Assembly: GCA_021234155.1 (NCBI GenBank)
Contig: JAJEKV010000013.1
Coordinates: forward strand, 11,992,669-12,056,668
Length of the DNA: 64,000 nt
From: Isoetes taiwanensis
Lineage: Eukaryota; Streptophyta; Lycopodiopsida; Isoetales; Isoetaceae
Reading direction: 5' to 3'
Shown: positions 1-11,751 of the stretch, piece after piece
Numbering within the stretch: position 1 is the first letter of the stretch
Layout: every line of letters starts with the position of its first letter
Made by a program: the position numbers and the translations under genes
The notes under the pieces: model-generated
The model's database searches: none
What the model was told of the DNA's origin: nothing
What the model saw: the letters and a program-made list of their open reading frames with translations, nothing else

Positions 1-602
1 AGAAAAGCCTGTATGCGCTCGCATTTTGTTTGGCCGCGCGATTTCCACCGTGGCATCGAGTTTGGGGCAATAAGTAATCCCAAAAAACCTCTAATGAAGG
101 TGATACTCTTTGAGAAACTCCATCCGCCGCCTTTGCCTCCAATTGAGTAGTGATTGCGTAAAATATATTGGGGGCTTTGATGGTCGGTAGCCAACTGAAA
201 TTTCCTGCCAAACAGGTAGTGCCTTCAAATACGAAGAGCTCTTACTATAGCCATGAGTTCTTGATCATGCGTTGGATAATGTTGCTCGGCGTCATTCATT
301 TTCTTAGAGTCATAGGCTACCACTCTTCCTTCTTGCATGAGAACTCCATCCATTGCTAGCTTACTAGCATCAGTTGCTACAAACTTTTCCTTGCTTGAGT
401 CTGGTAGGGTGAGTGTGCGCACTAGTGCTGTTGTCAAGGCTTCCTTGAGCTTTTCAAAAGAAGCTTGAACGTTCTCTAGCCAATGTGCCCCCCAATCTTT
501 TACCTTGACATTCTTGATGAGGTTCGACAAAGGGAATGCCCATTTAGTAAAATCCATTACAAACTTCATGTAGTAGCCTGCTAATTCAAGAAAGCTTCTC
601 AC
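1..602 (-). pseudogene. Ty3/gypsy RNase H region, frameshifted
   Basis: The minus-strand reading begins with the usual RT-RNase H connector (RSFLELAGYY, then a tract of phenylalanine and lysine residues) and runs into RNase H. The first catalytic position is visible in FVATDAS and is followed by a G-V-L-M-Q-E-G-R-V-VAYDSKK run typical of the fold. The long frame stops near 225. The expected continuation (WRHYLFGRKF, TDHQS) is in a shifted frame, and a further shift near 115-150 puts the NWRQRRRMEFL motif in a third frame. The last part of the domain lies outside the window. RNase H normally removes the RNA strand during reverse transcription of the element; this copy is dead. Confidence 0.8.
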
Positions 603-719
603 TTTCGAGATGTTCTTCGGAGCCGGTCAAGCTATTCATTCAGCTGACACAACATGTCTAAGGTACTCAACTTTGGTTGTAGCAAAATGGCACTTAGAAA
701 GCTTGCCAAACAAGCGGTG

Positions 720-1379
720 TCATCTTAGCTTCTCCAAGACTTTCCTTAAATGTGCTACGTGTTTTTCCATTGACTTGCTATAGATGAGGATGTCGTCGAA
801 GAAAATGATGACGAACTCATCCAAAAAATCTCTGAAGATGTCCTTCATTAGCTTCATGAACATTGCTGGGGCATTTGATAAGCCAAAAGGCATAACTGTA
901 AATTTGTAGTGCCCATACCGTGTCCTAAAGGCGGACTTATATATATCTTCTTCCTTGATTCTTATCTGATGGTAGCCTGATCTCAAGTCTATCTTAGAAA
1001 AGACTTTTTCTCCTTGGAGTTGATCTATCAAGTCATCTGTCCTAGGCAAAGCGTATTTGTTCTTTGCCATCTGCTTGTTCAACTGACAGTAGTCTATACA
1101 CATCCTTAGACTTCCATCATTCTTCTTTACAAAGAGAATGGGTGCCCTGAAGGGTGATACGCTTGCCCTGATGAATCTGAGCTCAAGAAATTCTTGCAAT
1201 TGCTTCTTGAGCTCAACTAGCTCTGGGGTGCTCATCCTGTAGGGGGCCTTGCTGGTAGGCTTAGCATTTGTCGTTATTGTGATCGCACACTCCACGCCCC
1301 TATAGGGTGGCAACTTACGGATTTCATCCGGAAACACATAATGGAACTCCTTGATTAGCCTTGCTACTGGCCTGGGCAA
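720..1379 (-). pseudogene. Ty3/gypsy reverse transcriptase domain
   Basis: This 219-residue open stretch contains the RT palm and fingers of a gypsy-type polymerase. Visible motifs in order are [61 protein letters not shown] (first catalytic Asp), [20 protein letters not shown], and F-F-D-D-I-L-I-Y-S carrying the catalytic Asp pair. The DD pair is intact, but the frame is closed upstream of the first residues and stops in the connector toward RNase H (two stops between 602 and 720). It is therefore a domain-sized relic rather than a translated polyprotein. The family call is firm; the clade is not resolved. Confidence 0.9.
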
Positions 1380-1429
1380 CTAATTCAAGCTTGGCTCCCT
1401 TTGCTTTTCTTGTCCTGGCTCAATCGCCT

Positions 1430-1817
1430 CTAGTCTAAGGATACCACCTTGTCCTTCATTACGCTTTTGTGCAATTGCTTCAAAGAGATACACTGCATGG
1501 CTGAAAGGACTTTCTTACCTTTGACTACAATTTGGTTCTTGGGTGTTGTGATGGAGATGGAGATTTCGTGCTTGTCACAGTCAATCATGGCTTTAGCTTG
1601 CTTCAAGAACTTCATTCCCACTATGAGTCGTATTTACCAATATTCATTACATCTGCTCCCATAGTCAATTTGGTTCCACTGAGGTCCATATCAAAGTTGA
1701 TTCTCTATACTTTGGTGTGACGAATTGCAATACTTGCCATACGGAATTAAGGGTCTTGTTCTTCATTAAAGCGGCCAACCTTGGAGATGTGTTGTGCGAG
1801 CTACCTGTATCTTTGAG
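1430..1817 (-). pseudogene. Ty3/gypsy aspartic protease region, broken
   Basis: The minus strand shows the retropepsin active-site motif DTGSSHN (about 1780-1806) followed by SPRLAALM. After a frame change comes G-M-K-F-L-K-Q-A-K-A-M-I-D-C-D, the usual end of the domain. The N-terminal side is cut at 1817 by the MITE. Taking out the MITE and one copy of its 8-bp target site leaves the gag-protease junction open in one frame. That supports the MITE being a later insertion into a coding element. A further frameshift near 1620-1670 would have disabled it anyway. Confidence 0.75.
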
Positions 1818-2408
1818 CAGGGATATGTTCTGTACGTAGGAAATTAAAAATTTCAACGTATAAAATAAAAAAATACGTATTTTATTGTTTAAAATATATT
1901 TCACATATTTTTCTCTCGCCCGCCGAAAAAAAAAATTCGGCGCGCGAAAAAACTTTCGCATACGTAGTTTTTTCGCGTACGTGAAACAATGAAAACCGCG
2001 TACGCAAAAAGGCAAAAAAAAAAGAAAAAAAAAATTGCGTATGCGAGACGCGATTATAACACATTATCCAAAAAAAAAAAAATCCGGATGCTAAAAGGCA
2101 AATTTTTTTCTATTTTTTCAGCGACGTTTTTCACTCTTTTGCATTATCGCGAAACAACTTTTCGCGATCTGCGAACGCTGAAAATCGCGCATGCGAAACA
2201 AAAAAATCACCTTTTCACCGTCGCAGCGTTTTCCCTTTATTTTGTATCGCCAAAAAACTTTTTTGCGTCGCTGAAAAATCTTCCGACGCTGGAATTGTTT
2301 TTTGCCATATTTTTTACATATTATACGGCAAATTTGTGCAGTATCATATGGATAATACGTATAATACGTATTGCATATAAAACGTACGGAGTATTGAACC
2401 TATCCCTG
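1818..2408. mobile_element. hAT-like MITE inserted in the gypsy protease region
   Basis: The ends are near-perfect inverted repeats that begin CAGGGATA and continue with a matching GTTC a few bases in. The flanks carry an 8-bp target-site duplication with one mismatch: TCTTTGAG at 1810-1817 and TCTATGAG at 2409-2416. CAGGG-type ends with an 8-bp duplication are the hAT signature. The interior is AT-rich and studded with variants of GCGTACGC, GCGTATGCG and GCGCATGCG, and has no coding capacity. Deleting the insert restores an open gag-protease frame, which independently supports the boundaries. Confidence 0.85.
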
Positions 2409-3720
2409 TCTATGAGGACTACATAGGGCTTACAATCAATGATGCCCTCTGCCGAAATAACCATGGACTAATTTTTGACATCACTGACTCAATAGCTGCA
2501 CAAATTCTGCACTCGCCTTCTATATAGTCTTGTAGTTCTTGCTGGTCGTCTTCATCATCGTCCACTTCCCTTGGTGATAGGGCATCACGAAGGGGAAATC
2601 GTATATGCGATGACTTGGCTAGAAGCATATGAAACACAGCTTCTTCTTCTTTTCCTTTAGGATACTGTCCAAAAAGAATTTCATTGATTTCCCCCCTGGC
2701 CTTCCTGTTGCCTTTGAGGCTGGTGCCCTGCTGGTGTGGAGGATGTCTGCCTTAGTTGATAAGGCCATGTTGCTTTCCCTTTTGTAAAATGGCAGTTTCT
2801 GCCCCGAGGTTGTCGGTGCTTCCTCCAAGTTTAGTGCCTTGTCTTCGGCCTTCCCAATTGTTTTTGGGTTGATGGCCCGTACCACTCTCTTAATGTTACT
2901 GTTCAATCCCTCAATATAGCCATCCACTGCCTGCCTCTCAGCAATCCTTGGGACATTTAGCCTTAGCCTCATAAATTCCTCTATATATTTGGCCACTGAT
3001 AGATTCCCTTGGTCCAACTTGTCGAACTGTTGAATCTGTCTGCTGGTGTGCAACCTTGGGACGTAGTGCTTGCGGAAAGCCTTACTGAAGATTTTGAATC
3101 TGCAATTGTTCCTTCTCAGTTTATTTGACTTGGCATGCTACTTTTCCTATGTCATCTTTCATGTCGTATGAGTTCCCAAATTCCTCCATCTCGTCTAACC
3201 AAGCTTCCGCTTCTATTCCGGACCTGTGTTTTCCAGAGAACTGACCCAACTTCCGAGTTTTCCATATGTTACTCATTGCACTATCCACTTTCTTCTGATA
3301 GTCCTCTGTTCTACGGTTCGTGTCCCTACCTTGTGAGGTGTCTGACTCACTTTCAGAACTGCTTCGAGATCAGCTCTGTAGTGTCTGACCGGCTAGAGCT
3401 AGAAGAAGTTGGGTTCCTCCTACTTCTTCTTTTTCTTTTTCTGTTCTTCTCAGGCACATGGACTTCTTCCTGCTCTGGTTAAGGAGCTTTGTCTGGTCCT
3501 CTCGGTGGTGGAGGCGGCATTGGTCCATATTCCTGTGCATGCATCAAAGGCGTGGCCCATTGTATTAGTTGTTGCATCTGGTTATGCATTCGGACTAGCC
3601 TTCCATTGATAGCTTCATCCGTATTATCTTGTTCCTCGTCGTGCTCTCGGCCGAAAAGGTTCCTAGGTTGCCACTGTTGCTGTCTGCCCTGACCTTGGGA
3701 GCCTGAGCCGGTATTCCTGG
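2409..3720 (-). pseudogene. Ty3/gypsy gag region
   Basis: The minus-strand reading has a Q-rich and acidic N-terminal part (about 3490-3720), a basic/serine-rich tract (about 3340-3480), and then the retrotransposon gag core: F-S-G motif, E-A-E-A-W-L-D-E-M-E and D-K-L-D-Q-G-N-L-S-V-A-K-Y-I-E-E-F-M-R-L. A lysine-rich stretch follows, with a CxxC pair (LCFICF, near 2625) where a zinc knuckle is expected, but the remaining His and Cys are not in register. An acidic linker leads to the MITE boundary at 2408. There are stops near 3110 and 3370-3480 and frame changes near 2620-2640. Gag would package the element RNA; this copy is non-functional. Confidence 0.75.
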
Positions 3721-3932
3721 CTGTAAGTATTAGTTACCATGATTGTTATTCAAAGTTATACATCATGATGTCGTTTATATGTTAATTCTTGTTAGCCATA
3801 AAGAAATCAAGTTGAAACACAATTTATAAGTTAACAATAAATTATATTAGTTGATGACATCATCATACAATTGGAAGCTTGAAATATTATATTGAAATTA
3901 GTATATGAAATATAAAAACATTTTGGTACATA

Positions 3933-4563
3933 TTAATACATAGGAACGGGTAAAGGGATTATCGTCGAGAGCCCTTTATAGACTTGAAGAAATTCTTCAC
4001 GTCCTTCAGTCGAAGACCCTTGCCGACGTTGCGCAGAATATTTCGGGATGATCCCTCCCTCTAATGCTTGAGCCATTTGAGGGGGTGGGAGCGGTGGTGC
4101 CGTAGCCGCTACTACTGTCAAAGGCGCGTCTTAGATGACCCCTGGCAAAGTCGAGGCTGTAGAGTGCCACAGATCTTTTGAAGAGGATAATGCGATTCGT
4201 GTTCTCCCTCATCTGGGCATGCTGGTTGAACCCTGTAAGTGCGATCAAGAGTGCCACCGACTCCTCTCCTCGTGGGATGAAGTCCCTGTGGAATACTATC
4301 ATCTGGCCTTGGCTTAGGACTGGAAGATAGTATCGAAGGGCCTTCCCCCTCTGGGGTCCCGCCGACTGTGATCATGTACCCTTCCTTTTTTCTGCTTCAC
4401 CGTAGATGTCTATTGCTAGGAGGTCTTCATGGTCCCTCCACATGGTGGTACCATTGTCTAAGTTGATGCTGCTGGACCCCTCTCGCATGTTGGAGGCTAG
4501 ATGCGAACAATATGCCATATGAGGTGTCACCAAATCCTGTTTGTTTTGTTTAGCTGCCAACAT
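3933..4563 (-). pseudogene. Unrecognised coding-like stretch (several overlapping minus-strand frames)
   Basis: Minus-strand frames at 4372-4563, 4118-4375, 4006-4302 and 3933-4121 overlap and look like pieces of one reading interrupted by frame changes. The first reads like genuine protein (HMAYCSHLASNMREGSSS, then TTMWRDHEDLLAIDIYGEAE). The last contains PLPPPQMAQALEGGIIPKYS. I do not recognise a family. It lies upstream of the gypsy gag on the same strand, so it may be element-derived sequence or an unrelated gene relic. Confidence 0.3.
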
Positions 4564-5689
4564 TTACCTTTTGGGTTCCTATTTTACGGAACTTCTTGCA
4601 CTAGAGGAATAAATTGGAACCATCTATACAAGTTTGCATGAAGATACTATGTGTCAAGGATTGATTGAAGATTGTGCAATATGTTAAGATGGATGTCATT
4701 CCTCCGAACATAAAAGTAGCCTCCCGCAGCTAAATACACAAAAGAATGAAAAGGTTAGAATGGAAGTGTATTATAAAACTATATATGGCTAGAGCAAAAT
4801 TGCTAAATAGATGTATATTAGAAGATCTAGTCCAATGTTATTAGAAAGTACTTGAGCCAATTTTTATTCCCAGAGAAAGGATTCAAAAATTCTACTCAAA
4901 TACGCGGTATAATATGTAATTACAATTAATTTGTAAGCAAAAATTATATCCTGCATGGCATTCTTGAAATTGTGGTATAAAGGCTTATGTTGAGCTGCTA
5001 TGGCCAATGGCACATACATTTAGGAGCTTTCAGGCTAACATTACGTAGAACTCAGGCATGTCACCAATCCTTAAATGCTATACTAAACCTGTTCTAAAAG
5101 CATGTACTAACTGACACGTGGATATTGTAGCTAAAGGCCTCAAGGACCTCAAGATGTTTCTCTTCATAAAATTTTGTGCAGGTCCTCTTGCTAAACAGTG
5201 AATATAAGTTATAGAAATTAGCCATCTAAGATTTTCTACATACTGGAGTTGTTTTTCACTATAGAATTTGGTTACCCAAGTACTAGATCAGGGAAAGACT
5301 GTGATTCTCTAGTAGTTGGGCATATATTGGACATATGTTGGATAAAAACGTTGGAATGTTGGAGACAAATGTTAAACCAACTTTATTATATGTTAGCTGG
5401 CTTGGTTTGGCTGGTTATGCATGTGTTGTAAATAAATATTAACAAATATTAATTTAGATGTTAATTTAAAGTTGCACCCCTCTATTTTACACCAAGATGT
5501 AAACAATGATACAACCTTCAAGTTCCTTATACTATTTTGATCCACTGACAAGCAATGCATAGAATATCAATACCTATAGATTATGCTATATAAGCTATAA
5601 ACATAAGCATGACATCTCAACATCACAACTCAAATCATAAAACTTCATGATGTAGCCGAGGTGTTTCGTGCTACACTGCCTTTCAAGAA
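4564..5689. other. Gene-free AT-rich stretch
   Basis: I see no coding frame with protein-like composition, no clear repeat and no RNA gene here. The sequence is AT-rich with scattered short A/T runs. Confidence 0.6.
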
Positions 5690-6142
5690 CACCCTATGCC
5701 AATGGAGCTGTTATAAATTCCAATAAGTAGCAAAGCAAGAGCCTTCCAGTGTTTAGAGAAGCAAGCATAATTGATATTGATATTGATTATCATGCCTCGT
5801 TGGACCCTAAGGATCAAGAAGCAGCAGATACAATGGACTATGTTTGTATCATATTCAACAATAAATCTCGTTGAGATTCTACTGATTTCATATAGCAGCC
5901 CAATATTCTTGGATCTAATGATAACAAAGAATGAAAATTTGGTTGATGGATATCGTATTGTTCTCACATATATTGATATGCTGAGCAATACAAGAAAACG
6001 TGTTCTTCATCTTCCACTTCACCAGATCCACAAATGTCATATGTTCTCTTTTTCCGATCTAGCTTCTGCGAGCGTCCTGTTTCCACTTTCAACAGGTGTG
6101 ATCCAGACCTATATCTTGCAATTGTCTTTTTTAGCTGCTTAG
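5690..6142 (-). pseudogene. LINE A C-terminal zinc-binding region
   Basis: Directly left of the GATA tail the minus strand resumes LINE coding with [20 protein letters not shown]-x2-C-G...H-x4-C motif follows ([18 protein letters not shown]). The same motif, with similar spacing and acid residues, ends the LINEs at 32.2 kb and 61.4 kb. This region is thought to bind nucleic acid. Beyond it the frame decays toward 5690. Confidence 0.8.
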
Positions 6143-6146
6143 AGAG

Positions 6147-6292
<146 letters not shown>

Positions 6293-6445
6293 GTTTTTTA
6301 TCGTCCACGAGAACCTTATCGGGTTATGGGACCAGAACAAAGAAAGAGGGCATGAGCCCCCAATAGAACTAAAAGTCCTAAGCCTAAACAAAGCACATCG
6401 TGGAGACAAAGCCCCGTACCAAAACATGAAAGAAATAACAAAAAG
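6293..6445 (-). mobile_element. Short LINE 3' end nested in LINE A
   Basis: This stretch starts with the conserved LINE 3' terminus seen elsewhere in the window: a small hairpin (6311-6325, minus AACC...GGTT), then ATCGTCCAC-like sequence and a microsatellite tail. It separates two pieces of LINE A protein, N-P-L-L... on its right and K-K-T-I-A-R on its left. It is therefore a short, strongly 5'-truncated insertion. The right boundary near 6445 is approximate, and I found no convincing target-site duplication. Confidence 0.65.
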
Positions 6446-6639
6446 AATTAACTAATAAGGCACTATGCAGCAAGTAATCTTGGCTAACATAAATGAGTAG
6501 GGGGTTTACTTCCTTATGATAAAAGGTCATCCTTGAACCGCGTTTCTCCAATAATTGTTTGACAAAGTTTTCTTGAACTATTTCTCTAATGCTGATCTCG
6601 GAATCTGGCAGATTGTTTACTGCAATCCCCTATCGACCT

Positions 6640-7575
6640 GCCCAATCATGTACTTCTTTAAACCAAACCAATGACATATCCATTGCTAGTTTTGGCAATC
6701 GGCTATCATCCATGCCCCTGAGTTGTTTATAAAAGTCAGAGTTAAACATAAAGCTTCAGCTTCTAGTGGAGAAGACCTGTTTCTGCCAGTAAAATTGCAT
6801 AAGGTGTTTGTTTCTTTACGCCAAGTTCTTCCAGAATAAACATCTTCAATACTTGTTCTATTTGATTCCAAAATCTTGTGTGTATTGAGAGCCCCCAAAT
6901 GGGTGCACCATACAACACTACAATATGAACCAAGACTTAAACAATATTTTTTTAAGCCTCCAACTAGATAATGATGCATTATGACATTTGGATAACATAA
7001 AATACAAAGTTGCCTTATCTCCAGTGATACGCTTTTGCACACCCTCTTTCCACTTGTAATTCGCGTAATTCTCCAACCCAAGATATTTATAGCAGTCCAC
7101 TTTCTCCAAAATCTCGCCTTGGTAAGTGAAACATGGCTTGCTTGTTGTGATAATCACCATAGCCTTTGTTTTCAAAAGACTCACTTTCATTCTATGAGAG
7201 CTGCAAAACGAACTTAGACTGTTCAAATGTTCTTGTAGGCCTTCTAGAGAATCTGATGTCAGTACTACATCATCAGCATACATTAATAATTTTATAACAA
7301 AGCTCTCTAACTTAGCCCCTATATGCCCTCTGCTCTGAAGCTCGTCTATATAAAGCCCAAACAGAGTTGGTGATAATGGACACCCTTGCTGCACTCCCAT
7401 TGTACTCTGGATTTTGTCTGGTATTTTGGACGACAGTTTAGCTAAAACCTTTTCATACAGGCGTGCTACCGCACCTCTCCAAACAATTGGAATATCAAGT
7501 TGTTCCATCCTTAGCCATAGCTTTTCTCGGGGCAGCGTATCGAAAGCCTTCGAGAGATCAATGTAAGCTAAATAA
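6640..7575 (-). pseudogene. LINE A reverse transcriptase (partial)
   Basis: The reading enters at AYIDLSKAFDTLPREKLW (catalytic motif A; Asp in Y-I-D). It continues through a QGCPLSPTLFGLYIDEL motif and M-Y-A-D-D-V-V-L-T (catalytic YADD). Then come motif D and the thumb-like C-K-Y-L-G-L region, down to L-P-K-L-A-M-D. Several frame changes occur between 6686 and 7081. The family normally makes cDNA directly at a nicked target site. The catalytic Asp residues are intact here, but the truncation and shifts make this a relic. Confidence 0.85.
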
Positions 7576-9640
7576 AGGGCTTTCCTTCAGTTTCTTAGCC
7601 GGCTCAATTAAAACTCTTGGCAGTGAGAAGATGAAATAAGGTATTATGATCTTTTCTGCTATATCGCAAAGATACGTTGACCCCACACCATACCCTATGC
7701 AAAGTCTCGGGAGTGTTTGTCTCCATCTCGATGCAAAAAACGTAGGATTTATGTTATGGACTGCTCCCCTTACCACAAGTGGCCAGGATTTGGCAGTGCA
7801 TGTCATTACCCTTGTGGCACCAACAAACGGCATAGAAAAGATGATGTGGCACTCCAAGAGGTGATATGGCATACCAACTAAGCAAGATCAAGTTTTGGCT
7901 AGGCCTAAAATGAAAAGATGTACATCTTTGGTCTTTCAATTGGGTGATGTTGACAGATTTTAGGTGACATGACAAGATATTGGTGACATGGACATGATGA
8001 CTAGGATTTTAGCAAGAAATATGACAACCTTTAGAAGTTTTGATAGAGGAGTTTGGCAAGGGATAAAATAGAGGGAACTTCAAGAACTCAAAGAGCTAGT
8101 TGCCTTCCCCAAGTCGAACAAGCCCAGGACTTTGCGGGACTGAATCACAAGAGGGGAGAGGCCAAATCTCAGGAGACGGACCCCCAGAAAAGCTGCTGAG
8201 GCAGCCTTTCCTAATAATGCTCCTCCGGGAGGCTGTAGGCTAATGTCCTCCCTCCCCGGAGCTCTGTTCCCCTATTCAACTATTGAATCCTCCGTTCATG
8301 GATTCTGTTTCAAGCACAAAAACATCTAAGATCGGTCCGCGAGAACTTAACAAACTGAGAAACGTCCTAGGGATGACCGTGTAGAACCCAAGTATCTTGT
8401 CATTTGACCAGTACAAAGGCTCTGGAATGGCGATTCGACTTTGTCATATTGTCCAGAATGGCAAAATTAACCTAAAAAGACCAAGTTATATTATCAGTTT
8501 TGCCAATGAAAGGAACGCGAACGCCCTATATGGTAATATCTGCAGCCATCTCCTAGGTCGATTTGACTATGAGTGAGTTAAACATGAGCTATTTTGTCAT
8601 TTCTTGGAGAAGGAATAGTCTTCTACCTACAAAACTTGGTTCCCATGGTAGAGTCGATCAACCACTCCTCGGCCTCCGAAATATAAACCATGTGTGTTGC
8701 TAGATTATTGAATAGTTTACGTTATGGAGGTTAAGTTTTGATCATTGCACTTGGGACATAGTCAAGAAGTTGTAGTTGAAAATGCGAAGCAATGGGAACT
8801 GACAGAATGGGATTTGAATCTATTCTCCTCCCGATGTGGCAATTAAAAGTCAAGAGCTAATTGTATACAGATTTATCTTTAATAGAAGTGCCCAAAAGAG
8901 TCGAAATTTATGAGCTTATTATAAATTCTATTACATCCTACAAAATCTGATCATATACAAGTTGAACACTTCTCGGATGTGTTAGTTCATACCCAGGCTT
9001 TGATACAGCAAGAACTCATACTACTGCTTCCCTAGGTGAAAGCATACCCAACAACAGGTAATCAATCTGCATTCAAAATTTGCAAAAAAGTATCAATGAC
9101 TTTATAGACCCTAAAGCAAAAATTAGAGAGTTGCACTCAGATCTAAATATCTCAAGCTATACTAATCATTTTCAAGTTATTTTTACAAGAGAAATCGGAG
9201 AAAACTTGTCAAACAAGATTGCGCACTAAACGGGAGCAAATCATCGAAATGAGAGCAAAAGGAATATTCCTTAAAGATTCCCTTATTTTTTACAAAAAAG
9301 GGGGTAAAATGAGGTTATTAAAAAAAGAGTGCATGAAATTGTATTTTGACCCCCTCCCCCCTAATGACTAATTTTTTTATGGAACGATAGAAATGACAGT
9401 TTTAAAGTGACACTTTTCCTTGCAAGTAGAATTTTCTTCAAGTATGTTTTCAGAGAAAACCACCAATTTAAGAGGGTATAATATTTAACAAGAAATTGAA
9501 GTAAAGCTTGTAACTAAAATTGTAGTATGCTCAAAATGTGAAGATGAAATCTTCATACTTCACATGCAAAATTTACAGTCTTTTTTCAAGACTCAGTTAT
9601 GTACAAAAGTGTGAGGAGTGATGAAGGAGGGATCCAGCAC
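7576..9640. other. Gene-free stretch
   Basis: No convincing gene. A GC-richer patch at about 8090-8350 lacks a long frame. Short minus-strand frames at 7558-7975 have no recognisable motif. Confidence 0.5.
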
Positions 9641-9720
9641 GTCATCATGTTCATTTATGTCATCCTCATCACCTTTACTTTTTTCACTATCACTTGAGGA
9701 AGTGCTAGAGTTGTCTTCCT

Positions 9721-9856
9721 CATCACTATCAACAGATGGTGAAGCATTGCCACCACCACTCCCTTCTTCATCCTCTTCCTCGTAATTACATCACTATCAA
9801 CAGATGGTGAAGCATTGCCACCACCACTCCCTTCTTCATCCTCTTCCTCGTAATTA
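9721..9856. repeat. 68-bp perfect tandem duplication in the acidic C-terminus
   Basis: The segment 9721-9788 is repeated at 9789-9856. Because 68 is not a multiple of three, the second copy shifts the frame of the acidic tail of the DUF7869-type gene. Perfect identity suggests a recent event. Confidence 0.95.
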
Positions 9857-11416
9857 CAAGCCTTTTTAAGTAAATTAATAGTCCTTATGGCGTAAACGAT
9901 TGTCAAATTTCAATTTAAAATCATAGTACAATATAGTCACGTCATTAAGGTTCATCTCATCCCTACAACCCACTTTCTTGGACTTTCTCCCTTTCCTTGG
10001 CTTCTCATTTCTAACTCATATCTACCTTCAAAAGCATTTTCTGAGCGTGTTGCAAGCCAATGAATCTTGAGTTTAGTGACTAACCCGTCCTCCTTGACTG
10101 TATCAAGTACTTTTGCTACCCAGAAAGATCGACCTTTATCATCCTCCTCAGTTGGAAGAGCAATCAGCATACCTTTGGCAATTTCTGTGATATTTCATTT
10201 CTGCGTCTTGGTCCGAGGTACATGACTCGATCTTCGTCTTTTTCTACTGCAGGTGCTAGTGTAGCATTGCTTGGACCTGCTTGGTGCTGGGGTTGATGGA
10301 AGGTGTTAGGCCATTGAAATGGTTCTTCCAAGTATCTTAAAGCTATGTTTTGTACAACAATTTTCTGTTCGAGAAAGAAATTTCTCCACTACATCCGACC
10401 TTCTAAGAAGTACTTAAAGCCTGAGGAGATTCCATTTTCAATGGCTTTTAATGATGTCACTGGGGTACTTTTCTTCTGCTTGGACTCCTTAGGATTTTTT
10501 AGAGAAAGTTGCTCAACACGTTTTATGAAGCAAGTGTCTGGAATATTTTAAGGAAGCGCAATCCCTCTGGTGGACTCCAGTCCTTAGTTATGGTGTACTT
10601 CTTCCCCTGTAAGAAGCTTTGTCCATCAAGTAGAACTTGATGTGATGTTGAAAGGTGAGATCCTTCAACTTGTTCACAGCTTGTTCTCTGTCTGAACGTT
10701 GAGAGAAAACAAACTCTCTGAAGTCAGCAGGCTCTTTAAGAAGCTCAATCACTGGAATGGGAGTGTAAGAACCTTCAATAATTCGAACTAAAGTAGGAAG
10801 AATAAAAAGCCTTCTTCCTTCTAAGGCGCACAGAAAATCTGCTGAACATTTGGTCAATCTGATCATGAGTGTGGCCTACAAGTAAGAATCCGAGCTTCAC
10901 TTTTCTAAAGATCCTTAGCTCCATTAACATGGCACAGTAAGCAAAGAGTGTTTGATTCTTGTTCTCCCTTGTAGTATTGTCAAATTGCAGATAAAGCACT
11001 AATGGTAATTGCTCTTGTTCGCACAGGACCTTGTTAAGAATTGTAATTGTGAGGTTCAGGTCACCATGCAAGTTTGGATACGTCAAAAATACTTTGCACT
11101 TTAGACTTCCTTTGAAGACTATAGCTCCTACAAGGTGGACCTTAACAAAACATTCCTCTAGCACATCTTTAGGAATGTTCAAGAAATGGGGTAGAGTAGT
11201 TTTTTTCTGATCCATTTCATCAATCACAACAGACATATATTGCAGTGGACATTCGAGAGCTTTTTTTTTTGTGCTTAACAAGCTTTCTTCTCTCTGCTGC
11301 TTGTTGTTCACGATGTCTGGCAAGGTTCTGTTGCACATTATCTGTTGAAGAATTGAGGTCAAAACATTTCTTTAAACAAGTGAGAGAGAAGAGAACTTGA
11401 GCTTACTTCTTTTGAC

Positions 11417-11751
11417 CAGTGTTGTTACGTATTGCCTACAGGTACTGCGGTTTTGCATAAGTATTTTTAATTATCATACCTCAGAACGCATTACCTCTCC
11501 GAGCTTTTAACGCGTCAAAAAAAAAAACGAAGACGTTAAAAGGTATAGTTACCGTACCTATAAAATAGTTATAAAATACTTACAGTACCTATAAAATACG
11601 TATTGTACCTATAAAATACCTACCGTACTTGTGTTGAAAACTACCAAAATTTGACACAAAAACAATGCATTTTTTATTCCGTATGTACTGTACCTCTGGT
11701 GCGGTATGCTAAGTACTTGAAAGTTACCGTACCCGTACGGATACAACACTG
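11417..11751. mobile_element. Second hAT-like MITE, inside the DUF7869-type gene
   Basis: The 335-bp segment has inverted ends beginning CAGTGTTGT and is flanked by an 8-bp target-site duplication with one mismatch (CTTTTGAC at 11409-11416, CTTTCGAC at 11752-11759). The interior has short direct repeats of GTACCTATAAAATA and many GTAC-containing variants, and no coding capacity. End sequence and duplication length point to hAT. Its ends differ from those of the MITE at 1818-2408, so it is a separate family. Confidence 0.85.

Larger units (their letters stand above)
1..3720 (-). mobile_element. Decayed Ty3/gypsy LTR retrotransposon (gag-pro-pol, incomplete)
   Basis: Reading the minus strand from 3720 to 1 gives gag, a zinc-knuckle-like stretch, an aspartic protease, reverse transcriptase and the start of RNase H, in the order usual for a Ty3/gypsy polyprotein. 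The element leaves the window before the rest of RNase H and any integrase, and I saw no LTR on the gag side. The frames are broken by several stops and shifts and by a 591-bp MITE at 1818-2408, so this copy cannot be active. Just upstream of the gag reading (3721 onward, minus strand) is a TTACAG that could be a splice acceptor or simply the edge of homology. Confidence 0.85.

Noticed and set aside
1989-2426. 145-codon plus frame in the AT-rich insert
   Set aside because: It lies entirely across the MITE, is Lys/Phe-rich from A/T runs, and has no motif.
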